From Thermovorax subterraneus (GTDB lineage Bacteria > Bacillota > Thermosediminibacteria > Thermosediminibacterales > Thermosediminibacteraceae): a stretch of DNA of 38,520 nucleotides. The notes beneath the pieces were generated by a model. That model had not been told where the DNA came from. It saw only the letters and a program-made list of their open reading frames with translations, and searched no databases. The stretch spans positions 1-38,520 of the forward strand of contig JAKIHM010000021.1 of assembly GCA_021608145.1 (NCBI GenBank), given 5' to 3'. The position numbers were made by a program, and so were the translations under genes. This document shows, piece after piece, positions 24,181 through 32,721 of the stretch; the first letter of the stretch is position 1, and each line of letters starts with the position of its first letter.

Positions 24181-24948
24181 TTACCCCGCCTTCCACCCCA
24201 TTTTTTCCGATATCCGGCGGGCACTTTCCATGACCTTTTCAGAAAGCTCGGGTATCTTCTCCTTCGTTACGGTAACGGTGGGTCCCGAGATGCTTATGGC
24301 GGCTATTACCCTCCCCGTGTGGTCAAATACAGGCGCTCCCACGCAGCGGATGCCAACCTCGTTTTCTTCGTCGTCCACCGCATATCCTCTCTGCCTTATC
24401 ATCTCCAGGTGCTCTTTTAACTTTTCGGGGTCTGTTATCGTATTCTTTGTGAATTTTTCAAGACCTTTTGAGATTACCCTTTCCGCATCTTCTTGCGGGA
24501 GAAAAGCCAAAATCGCCTTTCCCACAGCCGACGCATGATAAGGTGCCTTCCTGCCTATCTGGGAATACATCCTTATTGTCCTCTTGCTGTCTATTTTGTC
24601 GATATATATAGCCCTGTCGCCCTCGGGCACGACAAGGTGCACCGCTTCGTTTACCTCTTCAGCAAGGGCATTCAATATGTCGTGGGCCTCGCGCCTTATG
24701 TCCATCCTGTCAAGGATTGCCCCGCCCAGGTAGAGGAGCTTCATCCCGAGGCGGTATCTTTCCGTATTCGGATTTTGCTCGACGTAACCGTACTGCAATA
24801 GGGTATTGAGGATGCGGTGCACGGTGCTCTTGTGAAGTTGAACCCTGTGCGAAAGTTCCGTAACCCCCATGCCCTCCTTTTCCGTTGCCAGCTCTTCCAT
24901 TATCCTTATGGCTCTTTCTATCGACTGGACCGTGTTTTCCACAGGCAA
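24181..24948 (-). CDS. IclR-family transcriptional regulator 2 (KdgR-like)
   Basis: About 255 residues. A winged-helix DNA-binding domain is near the N-terminus (VQSIERAIRIMEELATEKEG, then VTELSHRVQLHKSTVHRILN). An IclR effector domain follows (about 75-250; ASAVGKAILAFLPQ and ENEVGIRCVGAPVFDHTGRV). The frame is open upstream to an ATG at 24996, but the strong ribosome site GAGGGGG lies inside that extension, 5-6 bases before a TTG at 24948. I take that TTG as the start; a GTG at 24942 is the alternative. A promoter candidate lies upstream, partly overlapping the longer frame. It sits between kduD and eda and most likely controls the sugar-acid genes in response to KDG or a relative. Confidence 0.88.
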   Translation of the reverse strand: MPVENTVQSIERAIRIMEELATEKEGMGVTELSHRVQLHKSTVHRILNTLLQYGYVEQNPNTERYRLGMKLLYLGGAILDRMDIRREAHDILNALAEEVNEAVHLVVPEGDRAIYIDKIDSKRTIRMYSQIGRKAPYHASAVGKAILAFLPQEDAERVISKGLEKFTKNTITDPEKLKEHLEMIRQRGYAVDDEENEVGIRCVGAPVFDHTGRVIAAISISGPTVTVTKEKIPELSEKVMESARRISEKMGWKAG

Positions 24949-25000
24949 GATTTCCCCCTCATTTCGTTGTCCCGTAGTTGTCATTAAAACGGGCAATTTA

Positions 25001-25029
25001 TTCTTATCATTTCATAATTTTCAAGTCAA
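25001..25029 (-). promoter_or_regulatory. Candidate promoter for iclR2
   Basis: On the minus strand, TTGACT (complement of 25024-25029) and TAAGAA (complement of 25001-25006) are 17 bases apart. The predicted transcript would start just downstream and favours the TTG at 24948 over the ATG at 24996, which would leave almost no leader. Confidence 0.4.
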
Positions 25030-25079
25030 TACTTTGATTGCTCTTTTGATAAATACACGCGATATACCTTATATCCCGC

Positions 25080-25859
25080 CTACCTGGCCATCCATCCGCC
25101 GTCCACGCACAGGATGTGTCCGTTTACGTAATCCGAAGCCTTCGACGCGAGGAACACCGCAGCACCGGCCACATCTTCCGGTACACCCCATCTTCCAGCC
25201 GGAATCCGGGAGAGGATTTCCTTATACCTTTTCTCATCTTCCCTTATTTGCCTTGTATTTGCAGTCTCTATGTATCCCGGCGCGATGGCATTTACCTGCA
25301 CGTTTTTGGAGGCAAGCTCGTTGGCAAAGGCCTTTGTCAGCCCGGCCACGCCGTGTTTTGATGCAGCATAAGATGGGACGTAAATTCCACCCTGAAACGA
25401 TAGCATCGAAGCTACGTTGATTATCTTCCCGGACCCCTGTGCCACCATGTATTTTGCAGCGACCTTTGAAAGATAGTAGACAGCACTCAGATTTACATTT
25501 ATTACCTTTTTCCATGACTCGTTATCTCCTTCCAGAATCGGCGCCCTGTGTATGGTGCCTGCATTGTTCACGAGGATATCGATCCTGCCGTAAGCTTCGA
25601 CGCATTTTTCAACCGCCGACATCGCGTCCTCTTCCCTTTCGAGCTCCCCTACCTCGTATTTCAACCGCCTTCCCAGTCTTTCTAATTCCTTTTTCATATC
25701 TTCAATATTCCTCTCCGAATGAACGTATAAAAAAATGTCGGCACCTGCACGGGCAAGTGCTGTAGCTATGGCCCTTCCTATCCCGGAATTACCTCCCGTC
25801 ACCATAGCCACTTTGCCTTCCAGAGAAAAGTACTCCTTGAGGAAATTTAAGTCGGCCAT
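25080..25859 (-). CDS. kduD: KduD-like short-chain dehydrogenase (SDR)
   Basis: A 259-residue classical SDR. The cofactor motif TGGNSGIG is at 21-28, NNAG at 98-101, and the catalytic residues are S151, Y164 and K168 (YAASK). The N-terminal FSLEGKVAMVTGG and C-terminal RWGVPEDVAGAAVFLASKAS, then HILCVDGGW, fit 2-dehydro-3-deoxy-gluconate 5-dehydrogenase/gluconate 5-dehydrogenase-type SDRs. KduD reduces 2,5-diketo-3-deoxygluconate to KDG using NADH, feeding unsaturated uronates from pectin-type polymers into kdgK-eda. It lies 42 bases downstream of uxaA, in the same direction. SDR specificity is hard to read, and an aldonate or keto-deoxy-acid 4-dehydrogenase is an alternative, given the FAH gene in the locus. 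Confidence 0.8.
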   Translation of the reverse strand: MADLNFLKEYFSLEGKVAMVTGGNSGIGRAIATALARAGADIFLYVHSERNIEDMKKELERLGRRLKYEVGELEREEDAMSAVEKCVEAYGRIDILVNNAGTIHRAPILEGDNESWKKVINVNLSAVYYLSKVAAKYMVAQGSGKIINVASMLSFQGGIYVPSYAASKHGVAGLTKAFANELASKNVQVNAIAPGYIETANTRQIREDEKRYKEILSRIPAGRWGVPEDVAGAAVFLASKASDYVNGHILCVDGGWMAR

Positions 25860-25901
25860 TCAAATACCCCCAAAAAATTATTATTATATATTAACAGGAT
25901 A

Positions 25902-27389
25902 TCACAAAGTCACGCCATTTTTAAATATAGCAATTTCCCTGAAACCCAGGGTTTCTGCTTTCGTAGGCATCCCCGATGCCACTTTTATTACGTAATCCAT
26001 GAGTTCGTCAGCCAATTCTTCAATTCCCTTCCCTTCCAGCAACTTTCCTGCATTAAAGTCCATCCAGTGCTGTTTCTTTTTGTATATCTCGCTGTTCGTA
26101 GAAATCTTTATAGTTGGAACGGCCGTTCCCAGAGGAGTTCCTCTTCCAGTTGTGAAAAGTATTACCTGGCACCCCGCAGCAGCAAGCGCCGTAGACGCCA
26201 CCATGTCATTTCCGGGACTGCAAAGCAGGTTCAATCCTTTTTCCTTCACCACTTCTGCGTATTCCAACACGTCAACTACCTGGCTCGTCCCTCCCTTTTG
26301 AACGCAGCCCAGGGACTTTTCCTCAAGGGTGGTTATTCCACCTTTTTTATTGCCGGGGGACGGGTTTTCGTATACGGGCTGGTTATAACTCATAAAGTAT
26401 TCTTTAAAGTCGTTAATGAGCCTTACTATTTTCTCAAATACTTCCCTGTCTTTAGCTCTGTCCATCAGTATAGTCTCAGCTCCAAACATCTCCGGTACCT
26501 CGGTTAGCACGGTGCTCCCGCCGCAGGAGATTAATTTGTCCGAAAATACCCCTACCAGCGGATTTGCCGTTATTCCTGAAAACCCATCAGACCCGCCGCA
26601 TTTCAAACCCACTACCAGTTCGGAAACTGGACATTCTTCCCTCTTGAAATAAGATGCATATTCTATAAGTTCTCCGATTAGCTTTACCCCTTCCTCTATT
26701 TCATCTTCCACTTCCTGGGCTACCAAAAATTTTACTCTCTCCGGATTATAATCACCTAGGACCTTTTTAAATTCCTCCACATTGTTGTTCTCGCATCCCA
26801 ATCCAAGTACAAGCACCCCTCCCGCATTCGGGTGGTTTACTAAATTGGCAAGAATCCTTTGGGTGTTCTTATGATCGATACCGAGTTGAGAACATCCATA
26901 AGGATGTTTAAATTCAAAAATCCCGTCTATCCCGTAGACATTCCCGTACCTTTCCTTCGCCTTTACGGCTACCAGTTCCGCATTTCTGTTTACGCAGCTT
27001 ACCGTTGGTATTATCCAAATCTCGTTTCTCACTCCCACCCTGCCATTTTTCCTGCAATAGCCCATGAAACTCCTCTCGCATCTTTCGTATCGGCTTTCTA
27101 CCTTATTCGGATGGTATTCGTATTCTAGAATTTCCCCCAGGTTCGTCTCAAGGTTATGGGTATGGACCCACTCGCCAGCCCTTATATTCTTTGTAGCACG
27201 CCCTATGGGAAACCCGTACTTTATCACGTTTTCCCCTTTCTTTATATCTTTTATCGCTATCTTGTGGCCCTGTTCTACGTCCTCCAATGCAATAACAGAG
27301 GAAGCCCCTATTTCAAGGGCCTCCCCCTTATTTATCCTTTCAAGGGCTACTGCCACACTGTCAGACTTATTTATAATTAAGACTTTCAT
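25902..27389 (-). CDS. uxaA: Altronate dehydratase (UxaA family)
   Basis: A 495-residue, full-length UxaA. An N-terminal SAF domain covers about residues 1-90, and the catalytic UxaA domain follows. It includes VRNEIWIIPTVSCVNRNAEL (about 119-138), HPYGCSQLG (about 161), LKCGGSDGFSGITANPLVGV (about 280-299) and FTTGRGTPLGTAVPTIKIST near the C-terminus. The enzyme is iron-dependent and converts D-altronate to KDG plus water in the cytoplasm. The cysteines in the CS and CGG motifs are the expected metal ligands. The ATG directly follows the uxaB stop codon (TAG then ATG, no gap), with GGGAGGGG inside the uxaB tail as ribosome site. Tight coupling to uxaB gives the tagaturonate to altronate to KDG segment of galacturonate breakdown. 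Confidence 0.95.
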   Translation of the reverse strand: MKVLIINKSDSVAVALERINKGEALEIGASSVIALEDVEQGHKIAIKDIKKGENVIKYGFPIGRATKNIRAGEWVHTHNLETNLGEILEYEYHPNKVESRYERCERSFMGYCRKNGRVGVRNEIWIIPTVSCVNRNAELVAVKAKERYGNVYGIDGIFEFKHPYGCSQLGIDHKNTQRILANLVNHPNAGGVLVLGLGCENNNVEEFKKVLGDYNPERVKFLVAQEVEDEIEEGVKLIGELIEYASYFKREECPVSELVVGLKCGGSDGFSGITANPLVGVFSDKLISCGGSTVLTEVPEMFGAETILMDRAKDREVFEKIVRLINDFKEYFMSYNQPVYENPSPGNKKGGITTLEEKSLGCVQKGGTSQVVDVLEYAEVVKEKGLNLLCSPGNDMVASTALAAAGCQVILFTTGRGTPLGTAVPTIKISTNSEIYKKKQHWMDFNAGKLLEGKGIEELADELMDYVIKVASGMPTKAETLGFREIAIFKNGVTL

Positions 27390-28925
27390 CTACTGTGCCC
27401 CTCCCTTTACCAGCCGGTCTACAGTTTCTTTTATACCTAGGACAGCTATATCGTAGAGGTATTCCCCTACTTTTTCAGCGAAGCCCGGAATCTCATTTAA
27501 ATCTTCATCCCACATCATCTTATTTCCTAGAACTGCCTTTGCCACCTCGATTGCAGATTCCCGGCTGCCATCAAAGTTCTTCCAAGTCTTTTCAAAAAAT
27601 TCTAGCACAGGGAGGTCGTCCTTCATTATGAATTCCCCTTTTTCCCTCCGCGCTTTCATTGCACTTCCTTCTACCTTGCCATCTTTGTATACAGCTATCA
27701 GCGCAGCCATCGAAAATGTTAACTTTTCAGGAAGTTTACCGTATTTTTTATGATACTCTACTATTGAAGGAAGGACTCTCGCATTGTACTTGGACGCAGA
27801 GTTCAAAAGTATGCTTATTAGGTAGTGTTTAATAAAGGGATTTTTGAACCTTTCTATGACAGAATCGGCAAATCCGACGAGCATATCCTTATCCAGGTCT
27901 ATCGACGGTATTATTTCGTCAAATATGATGCTCCTCACGTATTCTCCCATTACTTCGTGTTCCATCATCTCGCCTACAGTATCAAGGCCATACAAAAATG
28001 CTGCGGGTACTGACGAAGTATGAGCCCCGTTTAATATCCTCACCTTCCTCGTCCTGTATGGCGTCATGTCATCAGTCCATATCACATTTAATCCCACTTC
28101 AGTAAAAGGAAGTTTCTCAGAAAGCTCCTTGGGACCTTCAATTACCCAGAGGTGAAATAGCTCTCCCGTGTCTAAAAGCTGGTCTTCGTATCCCAATTTC
28201 TCCCTCATCTCTTCTATTTCATCTTTTGGATATCCCGTTACTACCCGGTCCACCAATGTATTGAGAAAGATATTGTGCTCTCTCACCCACACTTTAAATT
28301 CTTCCGGCAAATTCCAATCTTCCGCGAGCTGCAACACTATCTTCCTCAAGTTGTCTCCGTTCCTGTCAATTAATTCGCAGGGAATTATCACCATGCCCTT
28401 TTCGGGATCGCCGTCAAAGTGTTTAAACCTGCGGTAAAGGTATGCCGTAAGTTTGCCGGGGAATGACCTGGGCGGCTTCATTTCGATTCTGTCTTCTCTG
28501 TCATAAGATATTCCCGCTTCCGTAGTATTGGATATTACAAATTCTATATCAGGATTTTCCGCACATTTCAGGCATTCGTCCCAATCCCTGTAGGGATTTA
28601 TCCCTCGGTTTATCGAGCTTATTATTTCCTTTATTTCTGTGGGCTTTCCGTCCTTCAGACCCCGCAATATCAGGGTATAAAGCCCATCCTGCTCGTTTAT
28701 TTTGTCCACCAATCCTTCAGAAATGGGCTGGACTACCACTACTCGCCCGTTAAACAGGCCTTTTTTATTCATCTGGTGAAACATCCAGTCGACAAATGCC
28801 CTGAGGAAATTCCCTTCTCCAAACTGAATTACCCTTTCGGGCAAGTCCCACATATTAACGTTCACTTCGAGGTCTTTGGGAAAGTTGAATCCCCTTTCGA
28901 GAAGTTTCCTTGCAAGCTTTTCCAT
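27390..28925 (-). CDS. uxaB: Tagaturonate reductase (altronate oxidoreductase)
   Basis: A 511-residue member of the mannitol dehydrogenase/polyol long-chain dehydrogenase family. The N-terminal cofactor region carries VIQFGEGNFLRAFVDWMFHQ (about residues 32-51), and the catalytic-type C-terminal region contains VRILNGAHTSSVPAAFLYGL (about 297-316), where lysine and histidine neighbours form the active site. The first half matches UxaB more than fructuronate reductase UxuB. It reduces D-tagaturonate to D-altronate with NADH. Ribosome site AAGGAGGAA precedes the ATG. The gene upstream ends 13 bases before it and uxaA follows with no gap. A uronate isomerase (uxaC), needed to supply tagaturonate, is not in the window. 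Confidence 0.92.
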   Translation of the reverse strand: MEKLARKLLERGFNFPKDLEVNVNMWDLPERVIQFGEGNFLRAFVDWMFHQMNKKGLFNGRVVVVQPISEGLVDKINEQDGLYTLILRGLKDGKPTEIKEIISSINRGINPYRDWDECLKCAENPDIEFVISNTTEAGISYDREDRIEMKPPRSFPGKLTAYLYRRFKHFDGDPEKGMVIIPCELIDRNGDNLRKIVLQLAEDWNLPEEFKVWVREHNIFLNTLVDRVVTGYPKDEIEEMREKLGYEDQLLDTGELFHLWVIEGPKELSEKLPFTEVGLNVIWTDDMTPYRTRKVRILNGAHTSSVPAAFLYGLDTVGEMMEHEVMGEYVRSIIFDEIIPSIDLDKDMLVGFADSVIERFKNPFIKHYLISILLNSASKYNARVLPSIVEYHKKYGKLPEKLTFSMAALIAVYKDGKVEGSAMKARREKGEFIMKDDLPVLEFFEKTWKNFDGSRESAIEVAKAVLGNKMMWDEDLNEIPGFAEKVGEYLYDIAVLGIKETVDRLVKGGAQ

Positions 28926-28938
28926 GAGGTATTCCTCC

Positions 28939-29754
28939 TTAAAATTCGCCAGCTTCTTTCATCGCACCAACTAATTTTTCGTCATCTCTAGGTGTAAGTT
29001 TTCTTCCGTAAGGTCCTGCCATGACCCACAGGTAATAGACATTAAAGCCTGGAGCAGCAGCTACCGGGTGGTACCCTTCCTTTATTATCACTGTATCTCC
29101 ATCTTTTATCATATAAGCCTCTCTCACCGAAAGGTCGTCGTTATATATTACCTGCACACCGAAACCTTCTTTTGGAAATACTTTGAAAAAGTATATCTCT
29201 TCCATTTCCGTCTCTACAGGCAGTTCAAATTTATCGTGCTTATGCGAGGGGTAGCTGGACCACTGTCCCGGAAAGGAATAGGTCTCTCCTACCACTATGC
29301 GGTCCACTTTTCCTTGTACATTTTCAACTATTATGTCGTGAACTTCCCTCTGGTAGCCGGGAAGTCCGCGCCGGTTTACTATTACATCATCAGGCATGAC
29401 CACAAAAGGTTCGTACCTATTCTCCGCCATCGCATAAACTATAGCTATTTCAAGCTTACAACCTGCGGTTTCCTGGATTTCGTATTCGCACTCCACCGGC
29501 AAGTACACTGCCGTCGCCCTGCCTGAAAAAACACTTTCCCTATTTCCCAAGTTTTCGTAGAGAAGGTCTCCTATTTTTACCCTGCACTTTCCTGATAATA
29601 TTACAATTACTGCCTCTTTATTCCCCGTTTGCCCTCTAAAAACTCCTTCACTCTCTAAGGTGAGGAGTCCGAGGCCCGTATAGCGGGTATCTACTCCCGC
29701 CTTAACTATTTCTCTGTAGCCGTTTTTTTCGATATAAGGTATAAAATTATTCAA
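28939..29754 (-). CDS. IolB/KduI-superfamily isomerase in the hexuronate operon
   Basis: A 271-residue bicupin protein. Its second half has clear IolB signatures: GQWSSYPSHKHD (metal-binding histidines), EMEEIYFFKVFPKEGFGVQV, and KEGYHPVAAAPGFNVYYLWV with the last ligand histidine. IolB is 5-deoxyglucuronate isomerase of inositol breakdown, but no other iol gene is present. The start is set at a TTG (29754) 8 bases after GGAGG; the upstream TTG overlaps that site. It lies between the M24-like gene and uxaB. With a KduD-like enzyme in the same operon, a KduI-like role (isomerising 5-keto-4-deoxyuronate) or a uronate isomerase role is plausible. This is inference. Confidence 0.85.
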   Translation of the reverse strand: MNNFIPYIEKNGYREIVKAGVDTRYTGLGLLTLESEGVFRGQTGNKEAVIVILSGKCRVKIGDLLYENLGNRESVFSGRATAVYLPVECEYEIQETAGCKLEIAIVYAMAENRYEPFVVMPDDVIVNRRGLPGYQREVHDIIVENVQGKVDRIVVGETYSFPGQWSSYPSHKHDKFELPVETEMEEIYFFKVFPKEGFGVQVIYNDDLSVREAYMIKDGDTVIIKEGYHPVAAAPGFNVYYLWVMAGPYGRKLTPRDDEKLVGAMKEAGEF

Positions 29755-29786
29755 TTTAACTCCCTCCAATAGCGCTTAATTTTTTA

Positions 29787-30872
29787 TCACCTGACCAATA
29801 TGTCCGGTCTTTTTATGCTAATACCATCTAGTTCAACTTCTTTCGTTGGGAAATTATCGGAAACAGTCAATATTTCGGGCAACCCATCTTTTACCAGAAT
29901 CGTATCTTCTGACTTTACCCCTGCAATCGTCGGGTTCCACGCATAAACCTGACCTTTTTTCACAATTTCTTCGCAATCAGAGTTCGCTTTAAACTCTCTA
30001 GAGTTATATCCTGCAAGACCACCCTGATGGTGATTTTCCCATTCATCTTTATACCCTGCATCCTCATAAGCCTTTTTGCCCCTTTCAAAAATATCCCCAA
30101 CTTTAACTCCGGGCAGGGTTGACGCTATAAATGTGGCATCTACTTTGAGAACAGCTTCGTACCTTTTTCTCAACTCACCCGGCACCTTGCCAAAATGTAC
30201 CAACCTTGTGGCAGAGGCAAAAAGGCCGTATTTTTCTCCAGAAATTGCCATTAAAACATATTTTTCTATCTTCTTTTTTGTGGGAAGGGGGTGACGGTAC
30301 ATAAAAGCCCTTTCATCCGACGCTACCAGATTTACCCAGGGATTCACTTCGTAATCCGATGCAATTTTCTTTACCATCGTTGCCACATCTTCCTCGGTTT
30401 CTCCGGGGGAAATTTTGTACGCCACCTTTTCCAAAATATTCGCGATGCACTTCGATACTTCGCGGAATCTATCTATCTCCTCGGGCAGCAGCTCCCATCT
30501 GAGCTTTGTAAATTTATCGCCCAATTCTACATCGGTCACTATTTTCTTCCCTTTCGCAACTTCGAGCAACAATTTGCCGTATTCGGAAGGCTTCCACCAG
30601 GGATATTCGACTTTCTCCACCGGAATCGTGCCGAATTCCTCTCTTATCAGCCTTTCGGCTTCTATATTATTGGATATTAAATATATACCTTCTCCGGTAA
30701 TCAAAATGTCGGCACAAGCTCGCTCCGAACCTTCATTTACATAAGGCCGCGCTCCCGTAAGCCACCGGAAATTCGTTTTTGTCGTTATTAAAACCCCTCC
30801 AATGCATTCCTCGACCATAAGGTTTTTTATTTTTCCGACTTTAATTTCGAATTCCTGCTTTGACCAAGCCAA
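29787..30872 (-). CDS. M24 (pita-bread fold) protein with degenerate metal site
   Basis: A 361-residue protein of the M24 aminopeptidase P/prolidase/creatinase superfamily. Residues about 1-130 form the N-terminal creatinase-like domain (GGVLITTKTNFRWLTG); residues about 140-340 form the pita-bread domain. The usual five metal ligands are mostly lost. The DxG...SDxTR segment is ISGEKYGLFASATR (210-223), lacking both aspartates. The EPG segment is WNP (312-314), lacking its glutamate. The histidine region HHQGG (281-285) and the final E322 in SED remain. It is therefore unlikely to be a normal peptidase and may act like metal-free creatinase. TTG start with AAGGTGG. It lies between dctM and the IolB-like gene, so a sugar-acid-linked role is likely but unknown. 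Confidence 0.85.
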   Translation of the reverse strand: MAWSKQEFEIKVGKIKNLMVEECIGGVLITTKTNFRWLTGARPYVNEGSERACADILITGEGIYLISNNIEAERLIREEFGTIPVEKVEYPWWKPSEYGKLLLEVAKGKKIVTDVELGDKFTKLRWELLPEEIDRFREVSKCIANILEKVAYKISPGETEEDVATMVKKIASDYEVNPWVNLVASDERAFMYRHPLPTKKKIEKYVLMAISGEKYGLFASATRLVHFGKVPGELRKRYEAVLKVDATFIASTLPGVKVGDIFERGKKAYEDAGYKDEWENHHQGGLAGYNSREFKANSDCEEIVKKGQVYAWNPTIAGVKSEDTILVKDGLPEILTVSDNFPTKEVELDGISIKRPDILVR

Positions 30873-30890
30873 AAAACCACCTTCTTTTAC

Positions 30891-32183
30891 TTATTTGCCC
30901 ATCAGGAGATTGGGCATGAACATTACAATTCCCGGAACATAGGTAATTAACAACAAAACAGCTATCATTGTAAGATAAAAAGGAATCATCGTCCTGGACA
31001 ATTTTTCTATGCTAATGTTGCCGATGGCACAACCCACAAACAAAGTGCTTCCCACCGGAGGTGTAAGGAGACCTATAGCAAGGTTTAGCATCATAATTAT
31101 GCCGAAGTGCACCGGGTCAACCCCGATCTGCACCGCCACCGGAAGTAAGATTGGGGTTGTAATAAGTATCAATGGAGCCATGTCCATAATGCACCCGAGC
31201 AGTAAGAGCAATACGTTTATCACGAGCAATACGACATACTTGTTGCTGGAAATCGAAAGCAGAGCTTTTGTCACAAGGGCAGGCACTTTGAGATACGCTA
31301 GCATCCAGCCAAAGGCATTGGATGTGGCAATCAAAGCCATAACAATGGCAAGAGTCTTAAGGCTTTTCAGCAGGATATAAGGAAATTTAGACAAAGGAAT
31401 ATCCTTATAAATAAAGAACGTAACGAAAAACGCATAAATCGCCGCTACCGCTGCAGCTTCAGTCGCGGTATAAAATCCCGTAATAACGCCGCCGACCACT
31501 ATCAAAGCCGTTAAAAGCCCAAGGGCAGCATCCTTTGTGGCAACGATTGCTTCTTTTAAGCGACACGGGTCTCCTGCTGGATAATTTCTCCTTACAGCTA
31601 TCACGTAAGAAAGGAGCATTAAGGCGAGTCCCAAAACGATGCCGGGTATCATCCCTGCTAAAAAAAGTCTTCCTACCGAAACACCGCCTGCCACCAGCGA
31701 GTATATAATCATGTTGTGGCTAGGTGGTATAAGTATACCTTGGGTCGAACCGGTAATTGTTACTGCTACTGAATAGTCGGTATCATAGCCCTTTTTCTTC
31801 ATCATCGGTATTAAAATAGAACCTATGGATGATGTATCTGCAACCGATGACCCCGATATCCCACCGAAAAACATACTTGCAAGAACATTTACGAGCGCAA
31901 GCCCACCCTTTATTCTTCCTACTATTACGTTCGAGAAGTTTATAAGCCTTTGAGAAATGCCGCCTTCCCCCATTATTTCACCGGCTAATATGAAAAATGG
32001 TATTGCAAGAAGAGAAAAGGAATTTATGCCGCGAACCATCGCCTGTGCCAACATAGCAAGCGGAATACCTAGGTAAGCTGCAGTAATTACAGCAGAAATT
32101 CCAAGGGAAAACGCAATGGGAACTCTAAGCAGGATTAGAAGAATAAACCCTCCAAGAAGCAGCGCAATTGCCACCGCGTTCAT
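30891..32183 (-). CDS. dctM: TRAP transporter large permease (DctM)
   Basis: A 430-residue membrane protein of the DctM family with about 12 hydrophobic helices. Signatures are AIPFFILAGEIMGEGGISQR (about residues 60-79), ASMFFGGISGSSVADTSSIG (about 107-126), SHNMIIYSLVAGGVSVGRLF and, near the end, TPPVGSTLFVGCAIGNISIE. It forms the sodium-coupled channel of the TRAP transporter. The ATG at 32183 overlaps the dctQ stop (TGATG), with GGGGG 7 bases upstream; the TTG just before it is not needed. The surrounding genes point to a hexuronate or oligo-uronide derivative as substrate. Confidence 0.95.
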   Translation of the reverse strand: MNAVAIALLLGGFILLILLRVPIAFSLGISAVITAAYLGIPLAMLAQAMVRGINSFSLLAIPFFILAGEIMGEGGISQRLINFSNVIVGRIKGGLALVNVLASMFFGGISGSSVADTSSIGSILIPMMKKKGYDTDYSVAVTITGSTQGILIPPSHNMIIYSLVAGGVSVGRLFLAGMIPGIVLGLALMLLSYVIAVRRNYPAGDPCRLKEAIVATKDAALGLLTALIVVGGVITGFYTATEAAAVAAIYAFFVTFFIYKDIPLSKFPYILLKSLKTLAIVMALIATSNAFGWMLAYLKVPALVTKALLSISSNKYVVLLVINVLLLLLGCIMDMAPLILITTPILLPVAVQIGVDPVHFGIIMMLNLAIGLLTPPVGSTLFVGCAIGNISIEKLSRTMIPFYLTMIAVLLLITYVPGIVMFMPNLLMGK

Positions 32184-32659
32184 CAAACAACCCCCTTTCT
32201 TTTTAGTTCCGCGATTGCCTCAGTTAGAACGTAATATATCATGGCGATGCCTGAGATCGGAATAACCGCATAAAGGAAGGCTGAGTTTAGTTTTAGGCCC
32301 GGCATGTAATTCCCGGTGGCTACTTGACTCATTTTGATGCCTTCTTTTATCATGAATATAGAGAAGCCAAAAATCATTACCCTTTTTATCCAGTCTAAAA
32401 TCTTCAACACTCCTGCGGACAAAAACTGATCCAGTATGGTTATGCTCAGGTGCAGGTTATCCCTTACACCAATTGCCATACTAAGGAAGCCAAACCATAC
32501 CATGCAAAGAAGCGAAGCCTCTTCTCCCCAGGCAGGAGTTTTGTGGAGGAAATATCTAGAGAAAACAACCCAAGAGACTATCAATGTCATCAGAACCAAT
32601 AAGGACATGCTTATTGTCTCTACAATTGAATTTAAAAGTCTGTCGAACTTGTTGTTCAC
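32183..32659 (-). CDS. dctQ: TRAP transporter small permease (DctQ)
   Basis: A 158-residue protein with four membrane helices (about residues 10-35, 45-67, 85-105 and 125-148). It matches the DctQ family, with the HKTPAWGEEASLLCMVWFGF segment (about 34-53) that marks these subunits. I use the GTG at 32659, 8 bases after GGAG; the GTG three codons earlier overlaps the ribosome site. It lies between dctP and dctM and overlaps dctM by one base. A stable hairpin precedes it. Confidence 0.92.
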   Translation of the reverse strand: MNNKFDRLLNSIVETISMSLLVLMTLIVSWVVFSRYFLHKTPAWGEEASLLCMVWFGFLSMAIGVRDNLHLSITILDQFLSAGVLKILDWIKRVMIFGFSIFMIKEGIKMSQVATGNYMPGLKLNSAFLYAVIPISGIAMIYYVLTEAIAELKRKGVV

Positions 32660-32685
32660 CCGTTCCACTCCCTTTTACTTCAAAT

Positions 32686-32708
32686 AGGGAGGGATTTATT
32701 CCCTCCCT
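32686..32708 (-). other. Intercistronic hairpin between dctP and dctQ
   Basis: AGGGAGGGA (32686-32694) and TCCCTCCCT (32700-32708) form a perfect 9-base-pair GC-rich stem with a 5-base loop. It lies 14 bases past the dctP stop, with no T-run on the minus strand. It parallels the tctC-tctB hairpin and probably protects or partly terminates the receptor mRNA. Confidence 0.7.
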
Positions 32709-32721
32709 TCCCGTTGAAGTT

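Noticed and set aside
28939-29754. Evidence for myo-inositol catabolism
   Set aside because: Only the IolB-like gene is present; no iolA, C, D, E, G or J homologue is in the window, and all neighbours are uronate genes.
29787-30872. Ordinary Xaa-Pro dipeptidase
   Set aside because: Three of the five metal ligands expected for M24 peptidases are missing, so a peptidase label would mislead.
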